Source of the DNA: Mycobacterium sp. IS-1742
GTDB lineage: Bacteria; Actinomycetota; Actinomycetes; Mycobacteriales; Mycobacteriaceae
Assembly (NCBI RefSeq): GCF_001500125.1
Contig: NZ_LQIV01000044.1
Location: 124,001 to 188,000, forward strand
Direction of reading: 5' to 3'
Length of the DNA stretch: 64,000 nucleotides
How positions within the stretch are numbered: the first letter of the stretch is position 1; every line of letters begins with the position of its first letter. Below the pieces are notes generated by a model, which worked only from the letters and a program-made list of their open reading frames with translations, was not told the origin of the DNA and did no database searches. Below are positions 15,347 through 24,190 of this stretch, one piece after another. Position numbers and translations under genes: made by a program.

Positions 15347-15360
15347 TGGAACACGTTCTA
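15347..15360 (-). promoter_or_regulatory. KstR-type operator
   Basis: TGGAACACGTTCTA fits the TnnAACnnGTTnnA consensus of the cholesterol-catabolism repressor KstR at every fixed position. It lies 66 bp upstream of the SDR start and just after the 3' end of ku. It would link the SDR/dehydrogenase pair to the KstR regulon. Confidence 0.6.
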
Positions 15361-15385
15361 ATCGCGACAGCCGGCGGCCGGACGG

Positions 15386-16324
15386 TCAGGACTTCCTCGC
15401 GGCGGCCTTCTTCGCAGCCTTCTTGGCGGGTGCCTTCTTGGCGGCGGTCTTCTTCGCGGGTGCCTTCTTGGCCGCCGCCTTCTTGGCCGGCTTCTCGTCA
15501 TCGTCGTCCGACTCGGACTTCGAGCCCGAGCCCGAGCGCCGCGCCTTCACGCTGGCCTCGAGTTTCGCCAGCAGATCCGACACGTCCTCGGTCTCGTCGA
15601 GTTCGGTCGGCTGCTCCTCGACGGCGAACGCCTCCCCGCCTTCGAGTTTGGCCTCCACCAACTCCCGCAACTGATCCTGGTAGTCGTCGTGGTAGCGGTC
15701 GGGGTTGAAGTCGTCGGTCATCGACTCGACCACCTGACCGGCCATCTTCAGCTCGGCCGGTTTGATCTCGACTTCCTTGTCCAGCACGGGGAAATCGGGA
15801 TCGCGGATCTCGTCGGGCCACAGCAGCGTGTGGATCATCATCACGTCACGTTTGGAGAAGTCCTTGACGCGCAGGGCCGCCAACCGCGTCTTGTTGCGCA
15901 GCGCGAAGTGCACGATCGCGACCCGGTCGGTCTCCGACAGCGTCTTGGCAAGCAGCACATACGATTTCGACGACTTGCCGTCGGGTTCGAGGAAGTAGCT
16001 GCGGTCGTACATGAGCGGGTCGAGGTCGGCGGCCGGGACGAATTCCAGCACCTCGATCTCCCGGCTGCGTTCCTCCGGCAGCGTGGCGATGTCCTCGTCG
16101 GTGATGACGACCATCTGGCCGTCGTCGGATTCGAAGGCCTTGGCGATGTCGCGGTACTCGACCACCTCGCCGCACACCTCGCAGGTCCGCTTGTAGCGGA
16201 TCCGGCCGTTGTCCTTCGCGTGGACCTGGTGGAACTTGATGTCATGGTCCTCGGTCGCGCTGTAGACCTTGACCGGCACGTTCACCAGGCCGAAGGCGAT
16301 CGAACCCTTCCAGATGGATCGCAT
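15386..16324 (-). CDS. ku: DNA end-binding protein Ku (NHEJ)
   Basis: Homodimeric Ku that encircles DNA ends and recruits LigD in non-homologous end joining. The N-terminus RSIWKGSIAFGLVNVPVKVY and CEVCGEVVEYRDIAKAFE are the family core (about 1-250), followed by an acidic segment (SESDDDDE) and a Lys/Ala/Pro tail of PAKKA-type repeats (about 280-312), as in other mycobacterial Ku. ATG 16324 is preceded by a CATACT -10 at 6 nt, suggesting a leaderless mRNA. It lies 22 bp downstream of the sugar kinase on the same strand, so read-through is possible. ligD lies 8 kb away rather than adjacent. Confidence 0.96.
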   Translation of the reverse strand: MRSIWKGSIAFGLVNVPVKVYSATEDHDIKFHQVHAKDNGRIRYKRTCEVCGEVVEYRDIAKAFESDDGQMVVITDEDIATLPEERSREIEVLEFVPAADLDPLMYDRSYFLEPDGKSSKSYVLLAKTLSETDRVAIVHFALRNKTRLAALRVKDFSKRDVMMIHTLLWPDEIRDPDFPVLDKEVEIKPAELKMAGQVVESMTDDFNPDRYHDDYQDQLRELVEAKLEGGEAFAVEEQPTELDETEDVSDLLAKLEASVKARRSGSGSKSESDDDDEKPAKKAAAKKAPAKKTAAKKAPAKKAAKKAAARKS

Positions 16325-16330
16325 ACGCCC

Positions 16331-16336
16331 AGTATG
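16331..16336 (-). promoter_or_regulatory. -10 box CATACT of a leaderless ku promoter
   Basis: CATACT ends 6 nt before ATG 16324 on the minus strand, within the 22-bp gap to the upstream kinase gene. It suggests ku has its own promoter inside the polyol operon's downstream flank. Confidence 0.4.
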
Positions 16337-16346
16337 GCCCACATCA

Positions 16347-17306
16347 TCAGCGGTGACGGTCGATCAGGGCCGCGGGTTCGCGCGCCGCGGCGTCGCGGGT
16401 CGCCCGGTCGGGGAGGTCCGCACCCGCTTTGGTGACGGTCAGCGCCGAGGACAACGCGGCCGTCTGCAGCACGTCGTGCAGCGCGTCGAGGCGGATCGCG
16501 CGCAGGTGTGGGCGTTTCTCGGCGCCCAGCAGATCGTGGGTCCACAGCGCGTCGATCAGCCCCGCCATGAAGGCGTCACCGGCTCCGACCGTGTCCACCA
16601 CCTCGACAGGGAGCGCGGCCACCCGCACCGCACCGGCGGCGCACACCGCGAAGGCGCCCTGATCGCCCTCGGTGACCGCGACGATCGACGGCCCGAGTTG
16701 CAGCCACGAGCGGGCCGTCTGCTTCGGCGACCGGTTCGGGTCCAGCCACCGCAGATCCTCGTCGCTGGCCTTGATGACGTCGGCGCGTTCGACCAGGCGG
16801 TCGATCCGGGTGCGCGCCGCGTCGGGGTCGTCGATCAGCGCCGGGCGGATGTTGGGGTCGAAGGTGATCGTCGCCGACAGGTGGTAGGCGTCGAGCAGCG
16901 CCGCCGTCGCGCGGCATCCCGGCTCGAGCACCGTGGCGATGGACCCGGTGTGGGCCACCAGTGGGGGCGCCGCCTCCGGGGTCCCCGCAAGCTCCCATTC
17001 GATGTCGAATTCGTACCGGGCCGAACCCTTGTCGTCGAGCGTGGCCCGCGCTGTCGGCGTTCGCGTGGCGTTCGTGCTGCCGGCGACGAGGCGCACCCCG
17101 GCCGCCTCGAGATGCTCGACGATCCGCCTGCCGCGCGCGTCGCCGGCGATGTGGGTGAGGAAGTCGACGCCGCGCCCGAGCCGGGCGAGACCCACTGCGA
17201 CGTTGAGGGGGCTGCCGCCGACGTGTTCTGTCGGGGCGGCTGCCGTGCCGTCGCGTTGCACGATGTCGATCAACGCTTCGCCGATCACCAGCGCACGCGG
17301 CGTCAT
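16347..17306 (-). CDS. PfkB-family carbohydrate kinase (fructokinase-like)
   Basis: Ribokinase/PfkB-family sugar kinase, 319 aa. The N-terminal substrate motif GGSPLNVAVGLARLG and the C-terminal DTVGAGDAFMAGL (anion hole and catalytic Asp) are intact. It overlaps the polyol dehydrogenase by 4 bp (ATGA), so the two are coupled: the dehydrogenase would make a ketose such as fructose from a polyol and this kinase would phosphorylate it. Fructose as substrate is inferred from context. Confidence 0.88.
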   Translation of the reverse strand: MTPRALVIGEALIDIVQRDGTAAAPTEHVGGSPLNVAVGLARLGRGVDFLTHIAGDARGRRIVEHLEAAGVRLVAGSTNATRTPTARATLDDKGSARYEFDIEWELAGTPEAAPPLVAHTGSIATVLEPGCRATAALLDAYHLSATITFDPNIRPALIDDPDAARTRIDRLVERADVIKASDEDLRWLDPNRSPKQTARSWLQLGPSIVAVTEGDQGAFAVCAAGAVRVAALPVEVVDTVGAGDAFMAGLIDALWTHDLLGAEKRPHLRAIRLDALHDVLQTAALSSALTVTKAGADLPDRATRDAAAREPAALIDRHR

Positions 17307-18736
17307 GGCGCACCCACCAGCGCTTCGAGGGTGGCGCGGGCACCGTCGCGGTGCAGCGACTGCAACGCCGCGACGTACTCGTCGACGAACCGTTTGTCGT
17401 CGGCGAGATCGCCGAAGATTGACCGGTTCTCGACGAACGCGGTCGGGTTGTCACGTTGGGTGCGCGCCAGGGGGACCAGTTCGCCGGCGAGTTGGTCCTG
17501 CACATCGATCGGCTCGCCCTGCTCGTCGACGCCCTCGGCGTAACGCGCCCAGCTCGCGACGACCGCGGCCGACAACCGGACCGGCGCCCCGGTCCGCAGA
17601 TTCTCCCGGACCACCGGCAACAGCCATTTCGGGATGCGGTCCGAGGAGCCGTAACACAACCGGGCGATGGTGTCGCGCACACCGGGATTGGCGAAACGCT
17701 CGATGAGCGTGCGCTTGTAGTCGGGCAGGTCGATACCGGGGACCGGCTGCAGCGTCGGCGTCGCCTCCGAATCCATGTACCGGCGCAGGAATTCGGCGAA
17801 CAACGGGTCGCCCGCGGCGTCGTGCACCAACCGGTAGCCGGCCAGATGGCCGAAGTAGCACAGCGCCTGGTGGCCGGCGTTGAGCAGTCGCAGCTTCATC
17901 AGTTCGTAGGGGGTGACGTCGTCGACGAGGAGCACGCCGACGTCCTCGAAGGGCGGGCGCCCGTCGGCGAAGGTGTCCTCGAGCACCCACGAGGTGAACG
18001 GCTCGGCGACCACCGGCCACGCGTCGTCGACACCGAATTCGTCGCGGACGGTGGCGATCACGTCCGGTGTGGTCACCGGCGTGATCCGGTCGACCATCGA
18101 GTTCGGGAAGCGGGTGCCTGCCTCGATCCATTCCGAGAGGCCCGGATGGGTGCGGTCGGCGTAGGACACGAACGCCGCGCGGGCCACGTCGCCGTTGCCC
18201 TCGATGTTGTCGCACGACACGATGGTCGGCGAGCCGATACCGCGGTCGCGCCGGCGGGCGAGCGCGTCCGTCACCAGACCGAACACGTTGACGGAGTCGG
18301 CATCCACCTTGTCGACCTCGTAGCCGCCCTCGGTGATGGTCAGCGAGATGATGCGGGTGCTCGGCGCGGCCAGCAGTTCGACGACGCCCTCCGGATCGTC
18401 CGGTGCGTAGCGGTAGTCGACGATCGACCCGATGACCCGGGCGTCGCGGGTGCCGTCGGGGTTCTCCAGCAGCAGCGTGTAGAGCCCGTCCTGAGCGCCC
18501 AGCGCCTCGGCCATCCTGCGGTCGCCGGGCAGCACTCCGACACCGCAGATCCCCCACTCCGAGGCGAGACCTTTCTCGAGGAGCGCGTCGACGTACATGG
18601 CCTGGTGTGCGCGATGGAATCCGCCGACGCCGAAGTGCACGATACCCACGCCGACCTCGTCGCGCGCGTAGGTCGGCGTGGCGATGGGGATGTCGGGCAG
18701 GGTCGACCTGTCGAGCTTCACGACGCCGCCACCCAT
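17303..18736 (-). CDS. Polyol (mannitol-type) 2-dehydrogenase
   Basis: Long-chain polyol-specific dehydrogenase, 477 aa, oxidising a hexitol to a ketose with NAD(P). The N-terminal GIVHFGVGGFHRAHQAMY is the cofactor-binding motif and KLRLLNAGHQALCY is the catalytic Lys signature of the mannitol dehydrogenase family. ATG 18736 is used; GTG 18721 is an alternative. The gene is divergent from the SorC regulator, with twin palindromes between them. Mannitol, arabitol or sorbitol cannot be told apart by eye. Confidence 0.9.
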   Translation of the reverse strand: MGGGVVKLDRSTLPDIPIATPTYARDEVGVGIVHFGVGGFHRAHQAMYVDALLEKGLASEWGICGVGVLPGDRRMAEALGAQDGLYTLLLENPDGTRDARVIGSIVDYRYAPDDPEGVVELLAAPSTRIISLTITEGGYEVDKVDADSVNVFGLVTDALARRRDRGIGSPTIVSCDNIEGNGDVARAAFVSYADRTHPGLSEWIEAGTRFPNSMVDRITPVTTPDVIATVRDEFGVDDAWPVVAEPFTSWVLEDTFADGRPPFEDVGVLLVDDVTPYELMKLRLLNAGHQALCYFGHLAGYRLVHDAAGDPLFAEFLRRYMDSEATPTLQPVPGIDLPDYKRTLIERFANPGVRDTIARLCYGSSDRIPKWLLPVVRENLRTGAPVRLSAAVVASWARYAEGVDEQGEPIDVQDQLAGELVPLARTQRDNPTAFVENRSIFGDLADDKRFVDEYVAALQSLHRDGARATLEALVGAP

Positions 18737-18784
18737 CCGGTCGAACGGCCCGGGCAGAAAAGTGTTGTCTGCGTCACATTCACC

Positions 18785-18790
18785 ATGTTA
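18785..18790 (-). promoter_or_regulatory. Candidate -10 (TAACAT) of the polyol dehydrogenase operon
   Basis: TAACAT on the minus strand fits TANNNT and lies 48 bp upstream of ATG 18736. Its -35 region would overlap the proximal SorC-type operator (18797-18810), so the regulator could directly control it. Confidence 0.35.
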
Positions 18791-18796
18791 GCGTGA

Positions 18797-18832
18797 TGAG
18801 CATCTACTCGCACTGGTGAGCATATGCTCACC
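18797..18832. promoter_or_regulatory. Twin operators for the SorC-family regulator
   Basis: GGTGAGCATATGCTCACC (18815-18832) is a perfect 18-bp palindrome. A second copy TGAGCATCTACTCG (18797-18810) matches 11 of 14 core positions. Their centres are 20 bp apart, two helical turns, so protein dimers would bind the same face of the DNA. They lie between the divergent regulator and polyol dehydrogenase genes. Confidence 0.75.
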
Positions 18833-18854
18833 CTCGCACGGAGGGTGGTCCCGC

Positions 18855-19874
18855 GTGGCGATACCGACGTCGGCTCCCGCGGCGAACGGACGGGCGCATC
18901 AGCGCTCCCCGGAAGACCTGCGGTTGGCGTTGCGCGCGGCCACGCTGTACTACCTCGACGGCCTGACCCAGGCCGAGATCGCCGCCCGTCTCGGCGTTTC
19001 CCGTCCCACCGCGGGCCGACTCGTCGCCCGCGCCAAGGCCCGCGGCCTCGTGCGCATCGACATCGTGGTGCCCGAGAATCTGCAGGAGGACCTGCACGCC
19101 GACGAGGAACGCGAACTCGAGACACGCTTCGGCCTCACCGAGGTGGTGATCGCCGGTCACGGTGTCGACATCGGCGCGCCGGGGCGGCCCGCGGCGTTCG
19201 CCAGCGTCGGGCGCGCGGCCGCCGCACTGCTGATGCGCCGGTTGGAACCCGACGACGTGCTGGGTTTCACCTGGGGGCCGGAGCAGGTGGCGGTGGCGAC
19301 CGCCCTGACGCCGGGCGTGGCGAGTTGCCGCGCGGTGGTTCAACTCGACGGCGCCATGTCCAGCGCCGCCTACCAGACCGGCGTCGAACTCATCCTCGGC
19401 CGGTGCGCGGACATGCTGCGCGCCAACACCATCCGCCTGCCCGCGCCGCTGTACGCCGATCCGTCCACCGTGGCGTCGATGCGTTGCGATTCGGTCATCT
19501 CCCGCACGCTGGAGGCCGGTAGGCGCGCCGATGTGATGATGTTCGGAGTCGGCGCCGTCTCGACGTCAACCACCCTCTTCGAGGGCAGCTACCTCGACAC
19601 CCGGATGCTCGACGAGCAGATCGCGGCGGGTGCCGTCGGCGAGATCGGCGGCCGGTTCTTCGACGAACAGGGCGCGCCCGTGGACACCGAACTCCAGCAG
19701 CGCGCGGTGTCCGTCCCCCTCGAGGACGTCCGGGCCTGCGAGAAGACGATCCTGATCGCCAGCGGCGCCGAGAAGCACCGGGCCACCCTGGCCGCGCTCC
19801 GCGGCCGCCTGGCCCGGCTGTTGGTTTGCGACATCGACTGCGCACGTTGGCTTCTCGACCACGGAAAGGGGTGA
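18855..19874 (+). CDS. SorC-family transcriptional regulator with sugar-binding domain
   Basis: DeoR/SorC-type regulator, 339 aa. A helix-turn-helix (LTQAEIAARLGVSRPTAGRL) lies near residues 37-56 and a sugar-binding effector domain follows (FGLTEVVIAG, GFTWGPEQVA, VMMFGVGAVS). GTG 18855 has GGAGGG 9 nt upstream and starts after the operator, which supports it over earlier starts. It probably senses a phosphorylated sugar or polyol and controls the divergent dehydrogenase-kinase genes and the ABC transporter that follows 2 bp downstream. Effector identity unknown. Confidence 0.87.
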   Translation: MAIPTSAPAANGRAHQRSPEDLRLALRAATLYYLDGLTQAEIAARLGVSRPTAGRLVARAKARGLVRIDIVVPENLQEDLHADEERELETRFGLTEVVIAGHGVDIGAPGRPAAFASVGRAAAALLMRRLEPDDVLGFTWGPEQVAVATALTPGVASCRAVVQLDGAMSSAAYQTGVELILGRCADMLRANTIRLPAPLYADPSTVASMRCDSVISRTLEAGRRADVMMFGVGAVSTSTTLFEGSYLDTRMLDEQIAAGAVGEIGGRFFDEQGAPVDTELQQRAVSVPLEDVRACEKTILIASGAEKHRATLAALRGRLARLLVCDIDCARWLLDHGKG

Positions 19875-19876
19875 CG

Positions 19877-21229
19877 GTGAAAACGCGAACAATGGTGCGT
19901 CGGCTGGCGGGAGGTCTGGCCGCCGCCGCGCTGGTCGTCACGTCCGGGTGCGCCGGCGCCGGAACCCTCGGCGCCACCGACCAGACGGTGACCATCGCGA
20001 TGGTCTCCAATTCCCAGATGACCGACGCCCGCGAGCTGTCCTCGAAGTTCGAAGAGGCCAACCCGGACATCAAACTGCGGTTCGTCACGCTCTCGGAGAA
20101 CCAGGCCCGCGCCAAGATCACCGCCTCGACGGCGATGGGCGGCGGCGAGTTCGACGTGGTGATGATCAGCAACTACGAGACGCCCCAGTGGGCGGAGAAC
20201 GGCTGGCTGGTCAACCTCTCCGAATTCGCCCGCAAGACACCGGGTTACGACGAGAGCGACTTCTTCCCGTCGCTGCGGGAATCGCTGTCCTACGACGGCG
20301 ACATGTACGCGGTGCCGTTCTACGGTGAATCGTCGTTCCTGATGTACCGCAAGGACCTGCTCGAGCAGGCCGGCATCACGATGCCCCGCACGCCGACGTG
20401 GCAGCAGGTCGCCGATGCGGCGGCCAAGTTGGACGGCCCCGACATGGTGGGCATCTGCCTGCGCGGCAAGCCCGGCTGGGGTGAGGTGCTGGCGCCGCTG
20501 GACACGGTCATCAACACCTTCGGCGGCCGGTGGTTCGACGAGAACTGGAACGCCCAGCTGACCAGCCCCGAGGTCAGGCGCGCCGTCCAGTTCTACGTCG
20601 ACACGGTCACCAAGTACGGCGAACCCGGCGCCGCGGCAAGCGGATTCAGCGAATGCGCGACGCAGTTCGGGCAGGGTCGCACCGCCATGTGGTACGACGC
20701 GACGTCCGCGGTGTCGGTGCTCGAGGATCCGGCGTCGTCCACCGTGGTCGGCAAGGTGGGCTACGCGATGGCTCCCATGGCGGAGAAGCCCAACTCGGGG
20801 TGGCTCTACACGTGGGCGCTCGGCATCCCGAAGAGCAGTGACAACCCCGACTCCGCGTGGAAGTTCATCTCGTGGATGACCGACAAGAACTACATCAGGC
20901 TGGTGGGTGAGGAACTGGGCTGGGCGAGGGTGCCACCGGGCAGCCGGCTCTCCACATACGAGATTCCCGAGTACAAGGAAGCCTCGCAGGCGTTCGGGCA
21001 GGCGACGCTCGATTCGATCGAGGGTGCGGACCCACTGAAGCCGACCGTACAGCCGGTGCCCTACACCGGCATCCAGTTCCTCGCCATCCCGGAGTTCCAG
21101 GACCTCGGCACCCGGGTCAGCCAACAGATCAGCGCAGCCATCGCCGGGCAGAAGACGGTCGACGACGCGCTCGAACAGTCGCAGCGGTACGCCGAGGTCG
21201 TCGGCCGGAGTTATCAGGAGAACTCATGA
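19877..21229 (+). CDS. ABC sugar/polyol transporter, substrate-binding lipoprotein
   Basis: Extracellular solute-binding protein family 1, 450 aa. A lipoprotein signal peptide with lipobox TSGC (Cys25) anchors it to the membrane. Mature motifs include VTIAMVSNSQMTDA, FEEANPDIKLRFVTL and VMISNYETPQWAENGWL, as in polyol-binding proteins. GTG 19877 starts 2 bp after the regulator stop. First of four transporter genes with overlaps or very short gaps; its stop overlaps the first permease by 4 bp. Confidence 0.9.
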   Translation: MKTRTMVRRLAGGLAAAALVVTSGCAGAGTLGATDQTVTIAMVSNSQMTDARELSSKFEEANPDIKLRFVTLSENQARAKITASTAMGGGEFDVVMISNYETPQWAENGWLVNLSEFARKTPGYDESDFFPSLRESLSYDGDMYAVPFYGESSFLMYRKDLLEQAGITMPRTPTWQQVADAAAKLDGPDMVGICLRGKPGWGEVLAPLDTVINTFGGRWFDENWNAQLTSPEVRRAVQFYVDTVTKYGEPGAAASGFSECATQFGQGRTAMWYDATSAVSVLEDPASSTVVGKVGYAMAPMAEKPNSGWLYTWALGIPKSSDNPDSAWKFISWMTDKNYIRLVGEELGWARVPPGSRLSTYEIPEYKEASQAFGQATLDSIEGADPLKPTVQPVPYTGIQFLAIPEFQDLGTRVSQQISAAIAGQKTVDDALEQSQRYAEVVGRSYQENS

Positions 21230-22179
21230 CCACAGTGGCCACCGAAGCCCGGGAGACCGAATCCGAACACGTCGCCCGGATCAAACAGGGGCAGGACCGG
21301 GGCGTATCCCGCGCCGAGGGATGGCGGCGGCGCGGCCCGCTGCTGCCCGCCCTGATCTTCATGATCCTGGTGACGCAGATCCCGTTCCTGTTCACGCTCT
21401 ACTACTCGACCCTGTCGTGGAACCTGGTGCGCCCCGGCTCCAGTGAGTTCGTCGGCATGCAGAACTACCTCGACGTCATCGCCGACGGGACGTTCTGGCA
21501 GGTGGGTCTGAACACCGTCGTCATCATCGTCGCGACGGTGCTGATCTCGGTGGTGCTCGGGCTGCTGCTCGCCCTGCTGCTCGACCGTGCCTTCCTCGGC
21601 CGCGGTGTGGTGCGCACCCTGCTGATCACCCCGTTCCTCGTGACTCCCGTTGCGGGAGCGCTGATGTGGAAGACCGCGATGCTCGACCCCGTGTTCGGCA
21701 TCGTGAACTGGCTGCTGCCCGGTGAGGGAATCGACTTCGTCAGCCGATTTCCGCTGTCCTCGGTGATTCTCGCCCTGGTCTGGCAGTGGACGCCGTTCAT
21801 GATGCTGCTGATCCTCGCCGGCCTCCAGTCGATGCCTCGCGACATCCTGGAGGCCGGTCGAGTCGACGGCGCGGGAGCGTTCCAACTCTTCCGCGAGTTG
21901 ACGCTCCCGCACCTTCGGCGCTTCATCGAACTGGGCACGGTGCTCGGGGCGATCTACCTGGTCAACACCTTCGACCAGATCTACATGATGACGCAGGGCG
22001 GGCCGGGTACCGCGAGCGCGAACCTGCCGTTCTACATCTACCAACGCGCGTTCCTGGGCTTCGACATCGGACAGGCCGCCGCCATGGGCGTCGTGGTCGT
22101 GATCTTCACGATGATCATCGCCAGCTTCGCGCTGCGCCTGATCTTCAAATCGTTCACCGGCAAGGAAGAGGCGGCCTGA
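21226..22179 (+). CDS. ABC sugar/polyol transporter permease (MalF-like)
   Basis: Inner-membrane permease, 317 aa with six helices, of the carbohydrate uptake CUT1 type. The EAA loop that contacts the ATPase reads EAGRVDGAGAFQLFRELTLP. ATG 21226 overlaps the binding-protein stop (ATGA). The long cytoplasmic N-terminus before the first helix (LLPALIFMILVTQIPFLF) is usual for MalF-type subunits. Confidence 0.92.
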   Translation: MTTVATEARETESEHVARIKQGQDRGVSRAEGWRRRGPLLPALIFMILVTQIPFLFTLYYSTLSWNLVRPGSSEFVGMQNYLDVIADGTFWQVGLNTVVIIVATVLISVVLGLLLALLLDRAFLGRGVVRTLLITPFLVTPVAGALMWKTAMLDPVFGIVNWLLPGEGIDFVSRFPLSSVILALVWQWTPFMMLLILAGLQSMPRDILEAGRVDGAGAFQLFRELTLPHLRRFIELGTVLGAIYLVNTFDQIYMMTQGGPGTASANLPFYIYQRAFLGFDIGQAAAMGVVVVIFTMIIASFALRLIFKSFTGKEEAA

Positions 22180-22180
22180 C

Positions 22181-23023
22181 ATGACCACCACCACCGCTCC
22201 CGCCGCGACGGCCAAGCGCCGCAAGTTCGACCCCTGGGGTGTCGTCGCCTGGCTCGTCGGCCTCGGCTTCTTCTTCCCGGTCTTCTGGATGGTGCTGACG
22301 GCGTTCAAACAAGAGGTCGACGCCTACACCACCACACCGAAATTCGTCTTCAGCCCGACCCTCGACGAGTTCAAGGCCGTCTTCGACCAGGGCGTCGCGA
22401 CGGGACTGCTGAACTCCCTGTTCGCCACCACGGTGTCGACGATCCTGGTGCTGCTGCTGGGCATCCCGGCCGCGTTCGCGCTGTCACTGCGCCCGGTCCG
22501 CAAGACCTCCGACGCGCTGTTCTTCTTCATGAGCACCAAGATGCTCCCGGTGGTCGCGGTGATCATCCCGCTCTACGTGATCGTGTCGAACATCGGCCTG
22601 CTGGACAACATCTGGGCGCTCATCGTGCTCTACACGGCGATGAACCTTCCCGTGGCGGTGTGGATGATGCGGTCGTTCTTCCTGGAGGTGCCCGGTGAAC
22701 TGCTCGAGGCCGCCAGCCTCGACGGGGCGAGCACCTGGCGGTCCGCGCGGGAGGTGATCCTGCCGCTGGTCTCACCCGGTATCGCGGCGACCGCACTGAT
22801 CTGCGTGATCTTCGCCTGGAACGAGTTCTTCTTCGCGGTCAGCCTCACCGCGGTCCAGGCCCAGACCATGCCGGTCTTCCTGGTCGGCTTCATCGCGGGT
22901 GAGGGCCTGTACTGGGCCAAGCTGTGCGCGGCGGCGACGCTGGCCGCGCTGCCGGTGGTTCTGGCGGGGTGGGTCGCCCAGAACAAGCTGGTTCGTGGAC
23001 TGTCCTTCGGCGCCATCAAATAG
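22181..23023 (+). CDS. ABC sugar/polyol transporter permease (MalG-like)
   Basis: Second permease, 280 aa and six helices. EAA loop: EAASLDGASTWRSAREVILP. Starts 1 bp after the first permease stop, so translation is coupled. The C-terminus (NKLVRGLSFGAIK) is the conserved CUT1 ending. Together with the MalF-like subunit it forms the transmembrane channel. Confidence 0.92.
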   Translation: MTTTTAPAATAKRRKFDPWGVVAWLVGLGFFFPVFWMVLTAFKQEVDAYTTTPKFVFSPTLDEFKAVFDQGVATGLLNSLFATTVSTILVLLLGIPAAFALSLRPVRKTSDALFFFMSTKMLPVVAVIIPLYVIVSNIGLLDNIWALIVLYTAMNLPVAVWMMRSFFLEVPGELLEAASLDGASTWRSAREVILPLVSPGIAATALICVIFAWNEFFFAVSLTAVQAQTMPVFLVGFIAGEGLYWAKLCAAATLAALPVVLAGWVAQNKLVRGLSFGAIK

Positions 23024-23036
23024 ATAGGAAACGTCA

Positions 23037-24119
23037 ATGGCGACAATCGCTTACAAGAACGCCTCGTGCATCTACGAGGGCTCGGACAAACTGGCGGTCG
23101 ACTCGCTGAACCTCGACATCGCCGACGGCGAGTTCGTGGTCCTGGTCGGGCCGTCGGGTTCCGGGAAGAGCACGGCGCTGCGGATGCTCGCCGGTCTGGA
23201 GGACATCGACGAGGGCGACATCGAGATCGGCGGCCGCAACATGCGCGGCGTGCCGTCGAAGGACCGCGACATCGCGATGGTGTTCCAGAACTACGCGCTG
23301 TACCCGAACAAGACGGTCGCCGAGAACATGGGCTTCGCGCTGAAACTGCGCGGGGTGTCCGCCGACGAGCGGCGGCGCAAGGTCGAAGAGGCCGCCAAAC
23401 TGCTCGACCTGACCGACTTCCTGGACCGCAAACCGGCGAAGCTCTCGGGTGGGCAGCGCCAGCGCGTGGCGATGGGCCGGGCGATCGTGCGGGAACCGCA
23501 GGTGTTCTGCATGGACGAGCCGCTGTCGAACCTGGACGCGAAACTGCGGGTGCAGACCCGCACGCAGATCGCGGCGTTGCAGCGGCGGCTGGGCACCACC
23601 ACCGTGTACGTCACCCACGACCAGGTCGAGGCGATGACGATGGGCGACCGGGTCGCGGTGCTGCGCAACGGCAAGCTGCAGCAGTTCGCGACGCCGAGCG
23701 AACTCTACGACCAGCCGGCCAACGCGTTCGTCGCCGGTTTCATCGGCTCCCCCGCGATGAACCTGATGACGCTGCCGATCACCGCCGAAGGCGTTCGGGT
23801 GGGCCAGAATTCGTCGCTGGAGCTGGAGCGGGCGCAGCTGAGCGCACTGCACGAGGCGGGGTTGAAGGAGGTCACGGTCGGTGTGCGGCCCGAGCAGCTG
23901 GAGCTGACCGACTCCGGCGGGATGGAGGTCGTCGTCGACCTGGTCGAGGATCTCGGCAGCGAGGCCTACGTGTACGCGCACGCCGGTGAGGGCGTGAACC
24001 TGGTGGCGCGGTCGCTGACGAAGGCGGCGCCGCGGCTGGCCGACACCGTGCACCTGCGCAAGCAGCCCGACGCCGTCGTGCACCTGTTCCACCCGGAGAC
24101 GGGGGAGCGGGTGGCCTAG
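23037..24119 (+). CDS. ABC transporter ATPase (MalK/UgpC-like)
   Basis: Nucleotide-binding subunit, 360 aa. Walker A GPSGSGKST, Q-loop FQNYALYPNKTV, signature LSGGQRQR, Walker B VFCMDEPLSNLD and switch THDQVEAMT are all intact. A C-terminal regulatory OB-type domain (about 240-360, GVRPEQLELTD) marks the MalK/UgpC class. Ribosome-binding site ATAGGAAA. Last gene of the transporter operon. It could also energise other CUT1 systems in the cell. Confidence 0.93.
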   Translation: MATIAYKNASCIYEGSDKLAVDSLNLDIADGEFVVLVGPSGSGKSTALRMLAGLEDIDEGDIEIGGRNMRGVPSKDRDIAMVFQNYALYPNKTVAENMGFALKLRGVSADERRRKVEEAAKLLDLTDFLDRKPAKLSGGQRQRVAMGRAIVREPQVFCMDEPLSNLDAKLRVQTRTQIAALQRRLGTTTVYVTHDQVEAMTMGDRVAVLRNGKLQQFATPSELYDQPANAFVAGFIGSPAMNLMTLPITAEGVRVGQNSSLELERAQLSALHEAGLKEVTVGVRPEQLELTDSGGMEVVVDLVEDLGSEAYVYAHAGEGVNLVARSLTKAAPRLADTVHLRKQPDAVVHLFHPETGERVA

Positions 24120-24190
24120 CGTCGCCCTGGGCCGCGTACTGCGGCGTCGACTTCTGCACCAGGGTCGTTCTCGGCCCGAATCCACGCCCC

